Assembly (NCBI GenBank): GCA_016893485.2
Contig: JAFEKX020000001.1
Location: forward strand, 9,813,501-9,877,500
Direction: 5' to 3'
Origin: Streptomyces sp. P3
GTDB lineage: Bacteria; Actinomycetota; Actinomycetes; Streptomycetales; Streptomycetaceae
Length of the DNA stretch: 64,000 nt
Position numbers and translations under genes: made by a program. This document shows, piece by piece, positions 28,538 through 37,198 of the stretch (within the stretch, counting starts at the first letter, position 1; each line of letters starts with the position of its first letter). The notes below the pieces were generated by a model. The model was not told the DNA's origin. It saw nothing but the letters and a program-made list of their open reading frames with translations, and searched no databases.

Positions 28538-28604
28538 AGAACTCCTAACGAAATGATCTTCGAGGTGGTTGGATCACTCCGGGACCGATGATCCGGGGTG
28601 CTAA
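28538..28604 (+). mobile_element. Left part of IS5-like element C, split by element B
   Basis: The 67 bp between element A and element B seem to be the left end and leader of the element whose transposase starts at 29622. Removing element B and one TAA copy joins this stretch directly to the GTG start there. Identity as an IS end is inferred from position only. Confidence 0.4.
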
Positions 28605-29618
28605 CGAGTTGGTGCGTGATAGCGGGTGAGTCAGGTCTGCCCGGTCGTGGCCTGTATTCAGGCGGTGGCTGTGCGGTCGGAGACGAGGCCGGCGATGGCC
28701 CGGTATGTGTCGGGCAGCCGGTCTCGGCGGTGGGTCCAGCGCATGAGTTGTTTCCAGCGTTTGTGGTCGGCCAGCGCGGTTCGACGGTGATCCGGTCGGA
28801 TGAATGCTCGTACCGGTCGTGTTCCCACTGCCTGACTCTGCCGGCCAGCGCTCCGGGCCGTGGCTTTCTGGGTGGGGTGACGGCTTGGCCAGGGTAGTCG
28901 CGGCTCAGGCCCAAATAGCCGTCATCGAGCAGGATCTCAACAAGGTTGAAGTGGCGAAGGCGGCCGGTGATACCCGCCACGCGGGCAGCGGTCACGTCGT
29001 GCATTCTCCCTGGCCGCAGGCCGTCAGCCCACAGCGTGCGACCGCGGTGGTCGGCGATGACAGTGGCTTTCATCGTGTTCTGCTTCTTCTTGCCCGACAT
29101 GAACGCCCTGCGGCCGCCGCGGCCTGCGGCGGGCCGGCGGACCTGGACCTCGGTGGCGTTCAGCCGCAGCTCGACGCCCTCGGCCTGGGCATAGGCGAAC
29201 ACGTCCTCCAGCGTGCGAAGCCTCAGACCAGGACGGTCGGGAACAGCGAAGTCCCGTTGTGCAAGTAGTCGGCGGACCTCGCCGAAAGCACGGGTGACAG
29301 TGGAGCGATCGACGCCGTACAGCACACCTAGGACCGCGTGCGGCAAGTCGTGCCGCAGGTGGATGAGCGTGGCGACCAACCGGTCAACGAAGACCAGCTG
29401 ATGCCGTGCACCGGCACCCGGTGCACGCCTCCTCGCCCCACCCCTCGTCTGGAACCGACGCCCCTCAAGCCCGACCACCCACGGTCTGGCCAACTCCGCG
29501 ATCAAAGAAGACAGATGAGCTGTCGAGATCCCCGTGAACAACGGATGCGTCAGTACCGAACGGTCAGCCATACCCCTCACTAGCAGAGCATGCCCACCCG
29601 CTATCACGCACCAACTCG
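28605..29618 (-). mobile_element. Complete IS5-family insertion sequence (element B, ~1014 bp)
   Basis: Perfect terminal inverted repeats of at least 24 bp (CGAGTTGGTGCGTGATAGCG at the left, its complement ending at 29618). Flanked by TAA direct repeats at 28602-28604 and 29619-29621 within CTAAG, a typical target of this group. Carries one transposase gene reading leftward. Confidence 0.9.
28658..29571 (-). pseudogene. IS5-family (DDE_Tnp_4 type) transposase of element B, one frameshift
   Basis: ATG 29571: MADRSVLTHPLFTGISTAHL, DRLVATLIHLRHDLPHAVLG, GVDRSTVTRAFGEVRRLLAQ (HTH), ATEVQVRRPAAGRGGRRAFM, SGKKKQNTMKATVIADHRGR and ILLDDGYLGLSRDYPG with the DDE Asp residues. The frame changes near 28795; afterwards ALADHKRWKQLMRWTHRRDR and TYRAIAGLVSDRTATA, TGA 28658. 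About 304 residues. One missing base near 28795 would explain the shift. Confidence 0.8.
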
Positions 29619-29621
29619 TAA

Positions 29622-29819
29622 GTGGCTCGGCCGAAGCCGTGGGAAGTCGATGACGAGTTGTGGGCGGTGGTCCAGCCGCTGTTGCCCACAGTTGAGCGTC
29701 GGCCCCGGCATCCGGGACGCAAACGGCATCCGGACCGGTTGGTGTTCCAGGGCATCCTGTTCGTGCTACATACCGGGATCGCCTGGGAACACATGCCGCA
29801 GGAACTCGGCTTCGGGTAA
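29622..29819 (+). pseudogene. IS5-family transposase N-terminal fragment (element C)
   Basis: GTG 29622: ARPKPWEVDDELWAVVQPLL, RHPGRKRHPDRLVFQGILFV and HTGIAWEHMPQELGFG then TAA. Matches the first 65 residues of IS5-family transposases, which normally go on with SGMTCWRRL. Element B inserted exactly before its start codon, and the 3' part was lost at the boundary with the recombinase cassette. Confidence 0.75.
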
Positions 29820-29930
29820 CTGGAGTACGCACGGGTTCTTGGGCGTACACCAGCGGCGCGATCGAGCGAAGTCGGCAGGCAGGGGACCCATGTTCGAGCT
29901 GTCCCTCAAGGGTGTGAGATTCCCGCAATG

Positions 29931-29949
29931 ACTCGCAGATTCTGCGAGT
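29931..29949. repeat. 8-bp inverted repeat just ahead of the recombinase cassette
   Basis: ACTCGCAG-ATT-CTGCGAGT is a perfect short palindrome 13 bp before the first usable codon of the recombinase at 29962. A related partial copy (ACTCGTAATCTGCAG) follows at 29953-29967. This could be a recombinase core site or an operator; no direct evidence. Confidence 0.35.
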
Positions 29950-29961
29950 GGCACTCGTAAT

Positions 29962-31117
29962 CTGCAGGTTCATGGGGAATCCGAAACCCGTTCCCTGACT
30001 CCTGGACGCGATGCGGTCGGCCTGGCGGAGGTCTTCTCTCTCCATACCTACCGGAACCGTTCGGGGCAGCGGGATGAGCGGTCGTACTTCTTCGACACAC
30101 TCGCGGAGTACCAGTGGGCGCGGGATGCGGCGGGGCTGATGCCGTCGTCGATCGACCAGCTGGTCAAGCCGGTGATCGAGCTGTGCGAGCACTACGACGT
30201 CGTGCCGTGGCAGCTCACGCCGGCCGCGTTGGACCGGTATTTCGCGGGTCCGGGCAAGCGTGCCCGGGCGACGGTCCTCGCGAAGATCAGCAAGATCGAC
30301 GCGTACTTCGCGTTCCTGGAGCAGCGGTACGCCGGGAGACCCACCGGCTGTTCGGGGCGGCCGTGGAGTCGCCAATCGACCCGTTCAACCGGCCCCGTCA
30401 CCGCGGTGACTTCGGGTTGCGGGTGCCTCCGTCGCAGCGGGCGATGCGGGAGTTCTTCACCGCGTGGCGGAATGCTTTGCCGCAGGCCCGTAAAGAGGCG
30501 GTGGCGTGCCGGGACTACGTGATGGCGAAGATCGCCTACGTGTCCGGGGTGCGGGCAGCGGAGCTGTGCGGGGTGGCACTCGGGGACGTGCACTGGGAGT
30601 CGGGCCGCTGGGGTCGGTTCGTGGTCCAGGGCAAGGGAGCCCGCGGGTCCGGTCCGAGGCCACGGGAGGCGTTCCTGTTCGAGGAGGGCCGCGAGCTGCT
30701 GTGGTGGTACGTGGAGGAGGTCCGCGGCCTGTTCCAGGACGACCCGGAGCATCCCACGGCGCCGCTGTTTCCCTCCGAGCGGCTGCCGAAGCCGGTGGCC
30801 GCGCTGAACCTTCCGATCGCGCCGGCGATCGTCCCGGCGACGTTCCGGCGGGCGCTGAAGTCCGCGTCGCGGCTGTATCTGCCGGGGCCGGTGCCGGAGT
30901 TGTTCCCGCATCTGCTGAGGCATGCGTGCGCCACCCACAACTACGAGCGCGGCATGACGTTGTGGGAGGTGCAGCGGATGCTCGGACATAGCTGGACAAC
31001 TACGACGGTTAATTACCTGGCAACGGCCCAGGCCGACCCCGAGCAGACGGACCGCTGGCGGCAGTCGGCGGCGCGGGCCGGGCAGCGGCTGGTCGCGGAT
31101 AAGGGAGTTTGCGGTGA
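29962..31117 (+). pseudogene. Tyrosine recombinase/integrase (cassette gene 1), two frameshifts
   Basis: The open frame starts after a TGA at 29929; the first start-like codon is CTG 29962, so the true start is unsure. Core-binding part: AEYQWARDAAGLMPSSIDQL, AALDRYFAGPGKRARATVLA, KISKIDAYFAFLEQRYAG. After a frame change near 30340: SPIDPFNRPRHRGDFGLR, AYVSGVRAAELCGVALGDVH (Arg I), FPHLLRHACATHNYERG (HxLRH), RMLGHSWTTTTVNYLATAQA (His and nucleophile Tyr). A second change near 31100 leads to CGG TGA, overlapping the next GTG start. Full catalytic set. First of four consecutive genes. Confidence 0.75.
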
Positions 31118-31440
31118 AGTGGAATCTGCGCTGGGCGGCCGCCAAGAGCGACATCTGGCGGCCGGTCGACCTGCAAGCGGCGTTTGCGAAGGTGGGCTTC
31201 ACACCGTCGCTGAGCAAGGTCGCCGCCCTGTGGGGCGGCACTCCGGTGACGGTACGGCTGGACGACCTGGACAAGATCTGCGCGGCGCTGGGATGCACGG
31301 TGGCCGACCTGATGGAGGCCGAGCCGGTGGCTGCTGCCGGGGACCAGGAGGAGCAGGAGCGGGCGGTCGGCAGCGAGGCGGGGCCGGTGCGGCCGGTGCC
31401 GCGCAGAGACGGCCCGCGCCGGCTTCGGCCGCCGAACTGA
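31114..31440 (+). CDS. XRE/Cro-type helix-turn-helix protein (cassette gene 2)
   Basis: GTG 31114 with AAGGGAG 10 bases upstream, overlapping the end of the recombinase (GTGA). 108 residues: MKWNLRWAAAKSDIWRPVDL, HTH region FTPSLSKVAALWGGTPVTVR and DDLDKICAALGCTVADLMEA, the typical HTH_26 shape. Basic, disordered tail. Probably controls the cassette or directs the recombinase (inference). Confidence 0.75.
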   Translation: MKWNLRWAAAKSDIWRPVDLQAAFAKVGFTPSLSKVAALWGGTPVTVRLDDLDKICAALGCTVADLMEAEPVAAAGDQEEQERAVGSEAGPVRPVPRRDGPRRLRPPN

Positions 31441-31457
31441 CGGGTGGGGTTGCGGTG

Positions 31458-32029
31458 ATGCGGCAGTGTGGGCTCTGTCTGGACTGGGGCGTGTCGCGTC
31501 TGTGGGACGGGCTTTGCTGGAGCTGTCGTGGCTTGCTGGAGAACCGGGGACGGCACGGTGTCCGCGGTGCTGCCGGGTCGGGGCTGTGGACGGTGACGGA
31601 CTGTGCCGTCCGTGCGTGATCGCGGTGCGGGAGGAGATCCGGGCCGGCATCGAGGCAGTCTTCCCGGGGCCGACCCAGCTGCACATTTACGTGCTAGGTC
31701 TGGGCCGGCAGGGTGCACGGAACCTGCCGCATCCCCGAGGTGCGGCCACTCCTTATTTGGGGCCGCGCGAGGTCCGGCAGTTGGTCGACGATCCCAGGAT
31801 CTGTCCCGCGGTGATGCGCGGCCAACTGACGTTGTTTCCGGTCCGGCGGCGCCTGGAGCGGAGCGATGCCCGGCGTATCAGCGGCCGCACGTGGTCGGAG
31901 GAGGAGGTCCTGCAGGCGCTCGCCGGGCAGCGGGCGGCGAACGCGGGGCTGAGCGGGACGTGGCCGAAGATGGTGCTGCGGCTGATCAGGTGTGCGCTGG
32001 CAATCCGGGATGCCGAGGGGAGGAACTGA
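31458..32029 (+). pseudogene. Zinc-ribbon protein (cassette gene 3), one frameshift
   Basis: ATG 31458 (GTG 31455 also possible). RQCGLCLDWGVSRLWDGLCW plus SC gives the first CxxC...CxxC set. After a frame change near 31545: ARCPRCCRVGAVDGDGLCRP plus C gives a second set. Then QLHIYVLGLGRQGARNLPHP, GPREVRQLVDDPRICPAVMR and RISGRTWSEEEVLQALAGQR, TGA 32029. About 190 residues. Two zinc ribbons and no catalytic motif: a DNA- or protein-binding accessory factor. Function in the cassette unknown. Confidence 0.6.
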
Positions 32030-32040
32030 TCGCGCAGGAG

Positions 32041-33834
32041 ATGCTCGATCAGGTGCAGTTGCCGTTGAAAGCTGCCGCCGCTGAACTGCTCGCGCAGGCA
32101 GGGATGTTGAGACCGCGCACTGCCCCGCCCCCGGCGGCTTGGCCGGTGCGGTCCTGCGCGGACTGTGCGTGCTGGGGCGTTACGGCAACCCGGTGCCGCG
32201 GCTGTCGCGAATGGCGGAACAACCGTGAGCGCTACCGGGTGGACCGATGTCCGAGATGCCGGCGGGACGATCTGCCTCTGCACACGGAGGAGGGCATGTG
32301 CCGCGCCTGCCTGACCTACGTGCGAGAGGTCGGCGCCGAGTCGGCGGCGGTGTCCTTCACGCAACTCGCCTTCGCCGGACCGCTCGCGCACCAGCTCAAG
32401 CGGCGGGCCGGGGAGCTGGGCTTCGTCGTGCACAACCGGTCCGGCCCAGCCTCCCGTTCACGCGCCAGGCCCGGCACGACGCCCTCCCGGAGGGACAGAC
32501 GGTGGCTATGCCGGTAGGACCGGGGCAGCTTTGTCTGTTCTCGATGCCGCGGACCTGGCTGCGCAAGCAGCGCACCCGCGTCCTCGCGCTGCCCCCGATG
32601 TCCCCACTGCCGGCTCCGGCGCAGGAGCTGCTGGATACCTTCACCGCCGCCTACCCGCGGTCCTGGCTCGCCGACAAACGCAACGTGCCGGGCGGTGCGG
32701 CCGTGGTCTTGCATACTCTGCTGGCCCGGCTGGGGCCGCACGTGCCGATCCCCGAGCGGGACGTACGTTCCCTGGCCGGGACCGTTGCGGCCGGCACCGC
32801 CGCCACGCGCCGCGTCATCTCCTTCCTCCACGCGCACGCGCTGCTGGAGGCGGACGAACTCTCCGAGACACCCGCGCAGCTGCTCACCGACGTCCAGCAC
32901 CAAGTACTCCCGCACATACCGGACTTGAGTCAGGAACGGCGCGACCGATACGACGAGCAGGCCCTGCACACGCGGATCGCTCAGCTTCCCGCTCCGATGT
33001 CCGACCAGCTGAGCACCTGGGTGCGGGTGCTGCGCGGTCAAGGCCGCTACCGGCACGCCCCGGCCGGCTTCCGGCGCATCCGTCGCTACCTGCGCATCAC
33101 CTGGCCGACCCTGACTTCGTGGACGACGGCCGGGCTGGACCTGCGGCAGGTCACTGCCGATCACATCACGAGCGAACTCGCCCGCCATCAGGGCAACGTG
33201 GCCCGCGGGCTGCTCAGCGTGCTGCGCAGCATTTTCCGGGCCCTGAAGCAGGAGCGGCTGATCTTCCTCAACCCCACGGCCGGGCTGCGGCTGCCCGCTG
33301 GAGTGCACCTGCCGCGGCCATTGTCCAGAGATCGGCTGGCCGGGGTCCTGGACCGGCTGGATGGTCCCGCCGCGCGCCTCATCGTCGGTCTGGTCGCCAT
33401 CCACGCCGTGCGTGCCGTGGAGGTCGCCCGGCTCGACCTGGCCGACCCCGACCTCGCCCGCCGGACACTGGCGGTGCGCCGGGGTGAGGGCGTCCACCTC
33501 GTCTACCTCGACGACCTGAGCACCGACCTGGCGGCCGACTGGCTGCGCGAGCGCCGCCGCCGCTGGCCTCAGGCCACGAACCCGCACCTGCTCATCACCT
33601 CCCAGACCTACCGGCACCCCGCCTCCCCCGCAGATCAGCTATTGCGCGATGCGGGCCGCGTTCGACCAGATCGGGCTGCTGCCACGGCAGGTATGGGCCG
33701 ACCGCATCCTGGACGAGGCCCGGGAGACCGCCGATCCGGTCCACCTCGTCCGCCTCTTCGGCATCCACCCCAGCATCGCCGTGAAGTACGTACACGCCGC
33801 ACACCCGGACAAGGCCCTGCCCCGGATCCGCTGA
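32041..33834 (+). pseudogene. Large zinc-ribbon tyrosine-recombinase-like protein (cassette gene 4), two frameshifts
   Basis: ATG 32041 (an upstream CTG overlapping the previous stop is possible). N-terminus MLDQVQLPLKAAAAELLAQA, then Cys pairs SCADCACWG, CRGCREW, DRCPRCRRD, CRACL. After a frame change near 32440: AYPRSWLADKRNVPGGAAVV, TWVRVLRGQGRYRHAPAGFR, RSIFRALKQERLIFLNPTAG and LIVGLVAIHAVRAVEVARLD (Arg I-like). After a second change near 33640: AFDQIGLLPRQVWADRILDE and GIHPSIAVKYVHAAHPDKAL, where Tyr would be the nucleophile. I find no HxxR box, so catalysis is doubtful. ~597 residues. Confidence 0.6.
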
Positions 33835-34120
33835 CCGAGCAAAGGCACGCCACGTCAATGACGCAGATGATCGACCATGTGGAGCACCACATGAGCCAAC
33901 GGCCGGCACACTTTCATGACGTTCAAGTCCGCCACCGCGCCCCAGGCCCCGCGCCACAATCCGAAGTCGTCCCGGCGGTGCTCCTTGGATCACCAGCAAC
34001 CACTGCCACCTGGAGACCACACGGTCGAGCCTCAAGCCAACTTCGCGTCAGGAGTTGCGGCGGATCGCCGCCATGTGCCGGTACCGCCGGCGGTCCGGGG
34101 CGGCTGCGCGAGCTGCGCCA

Positions 34121-34477
34121 TCAGACCCTGTTCCTCCATACTTGCAGCATTCGTGCCTGGCCCTGGTGGTTGAGGGTGACGACCAGAAGGCTGAGGAACG
34201 TGCCCAGTCCGGCATCGACACGGACCTCTCTGATCGCAGCGGTGTCGCCGTTGACCAGCAGAACCTGCCAATCGAAGCGGCCCGTCCCATGACGTGATGG
34301 CGCCTGTTTCCGCCATCCCTCGACGATGGCCGGACGGCCGATCCAGTCTGCCGCGTGCGGTCGCTGGTGGTATTCGGCGTCCCGCGTGAACAGGGCCTCG
34401 ATGTCCCCAGCCTGACCGGTCCGCCAGGCATAGATGTAGGCGCCGACCCAGCGGGTCACCTGGACCTGGGTGAGCAT
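34121..34477 (-). CDS. NTF2/SnoaL-like protein (118 aa)
   Basis: ATG 34477 with GGGAGGG 6 bases upstream. LTQVQVTRWVGAYIYAWRTG, ALFTRDAEYHQRPHAADWIG, RPAIVEGWRKQAPSRHGTGR and DWQVLLVNGDTAAIREVRVD fit nuclear transport factor 2-like small proteins. Intact. Divergent from the AraC regulator at 34678 with 200 bp between them, so it may be one of its targets. Confidence 0.8.
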   Translation of the reverse strand: MLTQVQVTRWVGAYIYAWRTGQAGDIEALFTRDAEYHQRPHAADWIGRPAIVEGWRKQAPSRHGTGRFDWQVLLVNGDTAAIREVRVDAGLGTFLSLLVVTLNHQGQARMLQVWRNRV

Positions 34478-34677
34478 GGCAGTCCCTCCCGTAGGGGAGC
34501 CCGACGGCAGAGCCCCTCTCCTGCAGCTATTGGACGGCCGCGGCGGCACCGCGGGACACGACGTGAGGTGCAGACCTGGCGGCGTTTCCTGCCACCGTTC
34601 CCGAGCTGACGCACGACATCAGGCGTTCATCTGCCCGAGTTAAGATCATCGGACTATCCAGGGAGAGGTCGAGCGCC
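34478..34677. promoter_or_regulatory. Divergent control region between NTF2-like gene and AraC regulator
   Basis: 200-bp gap between two diverging starts. TAAGAT near 34640 could be a -10 element for the plus strand. No clear operator repeat was identified by eye. Confidence 0.25.
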
Positions 34678-35621
34678 GTGCAGGTCTACGAGTCACACTC
34701 GGCCGAGGAACTTGAGCAGTATGCGGCCTCCTCGTTCGCACCCGCGCTCGCCGCTGTGCCCAAGGACTTTCACTGCCGCACCACCCTGGCGGACCTGGGC
34801 GGCGGGATCGCGGCCGGGACCTTCACCACCCGTCCGCTGCGCATCCAGGCCTCCCGTACGGGCATCGCCCGCGGCGACGGGCAGGACACCTTGATGCTCT
34901 GCATCCACCTGTCCGGAGCGGGAACGCTGGAGCAGCACGGACGCGAGGCGTCCATCTCCGCCGGCACGGCGGTGCTCTTCGAATCCGGGACCCCCTTTGA
35001 CCTGAACTACGTCCAGACCGGCGAGAGCCTGACCCTGCAGATTCCGCGGGACCTGGTGCCGCTGCGCGGCAACGAGATCTCCCAGGGACTTTCCCAGGCC
35101 ATCCCGCTGGCCTCCCCCTCCCTGCAACTCCTGCGCCTGTATCTCGACCAGCTCCACAAGGTCGCCGGCAGTTTCTCCTCTCCGCAGCGCGGTGATGCCG
35201 CCCGGGCGGCGATTGATCTGCTCGCCATGACAATGCGCGGCATGGCGCCCTCGGTGCAGGCCGACGATGTCCTGGTGGAGGTGCTGCGTGAGCACATCCG
35301 CGCCAGCCTGGGGATCCGGCACTGACGGTGGCCGAGCTTGCCCTGCGTCACCACATCTCGGTGCGACAGGTGCATACCATCTTCGCCAAAGCGGGCTCCA
35401 CACCGGCGGACTTCATCCGCGCGGAGCGGCTGATCGCCGCCCGGCGCCTGCTGGCCGACCCTGCCCAGCCCAGCCGTACAGTGGCCGCGATCGCCGCATC
35501 CGTCGGCTTCGCCGAACTGCGGACCTTCGAGCGCGCCTTCCGCCGCGAGCACGGGCTGACGCCCACCCAGTGGCGCAACGACCTGCCGTGCCACGCCGAC
35601 ACGGACACGGCGCAGAAGTAG
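34678..35621 (+). pseudogene. AraC-family regulator (AraC_binding_2-like), one frameshift
   Basis: GTG 34678. Sensor half: MQVYESHSAEELEQYAASSF, DTLMLCIHLSGAGTLEQHGR (cupin-like), PRDLVPLRGNEISQGLSQAI. The frame breaks at 35300-35325: restoring one G in CTGGGGATC gives LGDPALTVAELALRHHISVR, continuous with the two HTHs (VRQVHTIFAKAGSTPADFIR; VAAIAASVGFAELRTFERAF; HGLTPTQWRND). ~314 residues, full length. Likely senses a small molecule and controls the divergent NTF2-like gene and/or the downstream DUF998-MmpL-ALDH run. Confidence 0.85.
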
Positions 35622-36370
35622 CTCCCGACAACGGAACTCCCTCAGGCCAGTCCCCACGCACACTGCACGGCCCTATCCATTGGCGCCGAACGCCACCCCA
35701 CCCCGTTGGACCGGTGAGAACGTCGGCAAGCCCGTGCCCATGGGTATCCGGGCGCAGCCACTGACGATCCGTCCGGCGCGCCACCCAGGTCTGGTCCGGT
35801 AGACGGCCTGCCCGGATCCAGGCGGACGGTGGGAGACCCTCAGCAGGCGGCCGAGGCATTTCTGCCCATTCCCTGCGGGCTGGAGACCCCGGTGTCGCCC
35901 AGGCCGGGCCGGGCACGGAATGTGTCCGCACAGTCGTCCGCACGGGCACCCGGCCGGTGCTCTACCGCACGCTCCCGGCCGCGGCTCTGACGGCACCGAC
36001 TCCGTCACAGCCTCCCCGGCAGGGCGACCGCACGGCGGCATCACAGGGGATCCGCTACTGCACGACCCTGCCGACCCGGGTGAGAACACAACGTCCTCTT
36101 CGGAGCGATTCTCGCGCCGCCGCACCACAGCGAAGTGCGCCTTCCGGCCACACCTTCAAGCCCAACGGCCCCTGTACACAGCGGTTCCCGGCGCATGGCG
36201 CCGACCGGGCTCGACCCAGCCAGCCTCAGCAGGCGGGGAGACCGCGCAGGAATTGTCGTGTGCTCTGCCGATCAGGTCGTGTGAGCGGCACCTTGCCGCG
36301 CGGTCCACTGATGTTGTCCCGCTGACGTGGCGGGGACCAGGCCCGCCGCACTTTCCAAGGACGGTCTCCC
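35622..36370. other. Long gap without a supported gene
   Basis: 749 bp. Frames are open on both strands because of GC content, but none has a ribosome site with family-like sequence. A minus-strand stretch around 35720-35850 (AWIRAGRLPDQTWVARRTDR) is the most protein-like and may be a relic. The 3' end carries the promoter and ribosome site of the DUF998 gene. Confidence 0.3.
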
Positions 36371-37105
36371 ATGACCCGATCATTCCTGTCCGCTCACCGG
36401 CTGCGCTGGGGCGCTGCGGCGTGGATCGTGGGCGTGCTGCAGTACTTCGTCTGCCAGGTCGTCGTCGCGGCCCAATGGAAGACCTCGTACAGCTGGACGC
36501 ACAACTTCATCAGCGATCTGGGCAACACCGCCTGCGGGCCGTTCGCTCTGCCGCACGGTCCGGCGGCCTACGTGTGCTCGCCGGCCCACACCACGATGAA
36601 CGTGTCGTTCATCGTTTCCGGGATCCTGGCCGCCGCGGGGATGGTGCTCCTTCGCCCGCTGTGGGCCGAGCAGCGCAGCGTCACCGTCGCCTTCTGGCTG
36701 TGGATCGTGTCGGGGGCCGGAAAGGTTCTGGTCGGGCTGGTCCCGGAGAACACCGACGTGACCCTGCACACCCTGGGCGCACTGAACATGCCCCTTGGCG
36801 GCCTGGCCGTGCTCCTGCTCAGCCGACGCACCGCCGGTCTGGGCCAGCCGTGGCGGCGCGCTGGCCTCGCACTGGGCCGCGTGGGACTGATCGGCGCCAC
36901 CTTGTCGATCACCGGGCAGTTCACCACGCACCTGCCGTGGGGTGCCGGCCTGTCCGAACGCCTGGCCTCCTACCCCTCCAACGCCTGGATGCTCCTCATC
37001 GCAGCTCTCGCACTGACCCGGTCACGCTCCACAGCTCCCGACCTCACGGTGTCCGCCACCGCCATGCCAACACCTCATCCCACCGTGCAGAACACCACCC
37101 GCTGA
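36371..37105 (+). CDS. DUF998 integral membrane protein
   Basis: ATG 36371. 244 residues, about six membrane helices (WGAAAWIVGVLQYFVCQVVV; SFIVSGILAAAGMVLLRPLW; FWLWIVSGAGKVLVGLVPEN; LNMPLGGLAVLLL). YSWTHNFISDLGNTACGPF with DLG is the DUF998 signature. Polytopic membrane protein of unknown role. 93 bp ahead of the MmpL gene on the same strand. Intact. Confidence 0.85.
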   Translation: MTRSFLSAHRLRWGAAAWIVGVLQYFVCQVVVAAQWKTSYSWTHNFISDLGNTACGPFALPHGPAAYVCSPAHTTMNVSFIVSGILAAAGMVLLRPLWAEQRSVTVAFWLWIVSGAGKVLVGLVPENTDVTLHTLGALNMPLGGLAVLLLSRRTAGLGQPWRRAGLALGRVGLIGATLSITGQFTTHLPWGAGLSERLASYPSNAWMLLIAALALTRSRSTAPDLTVSATAMPTPHPTVQNTTR

Positions 37106-37198
37106 CGGCACCTGCCCGGTGCACCCCGCCCCGGCTGTGACTGCCACACGCTGCGGCGCCAGACCGACCATCGTCCCGTCCTGAAAGCAGGCTGTTCC

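Noticed and set aside
28399..30375. A 658-residue minus-strand frame across the nested IS region
   Set aside because: It only joins shadow frames with the element B transposase; the real gene starts at ATG 29571 and the rest has no protein character.
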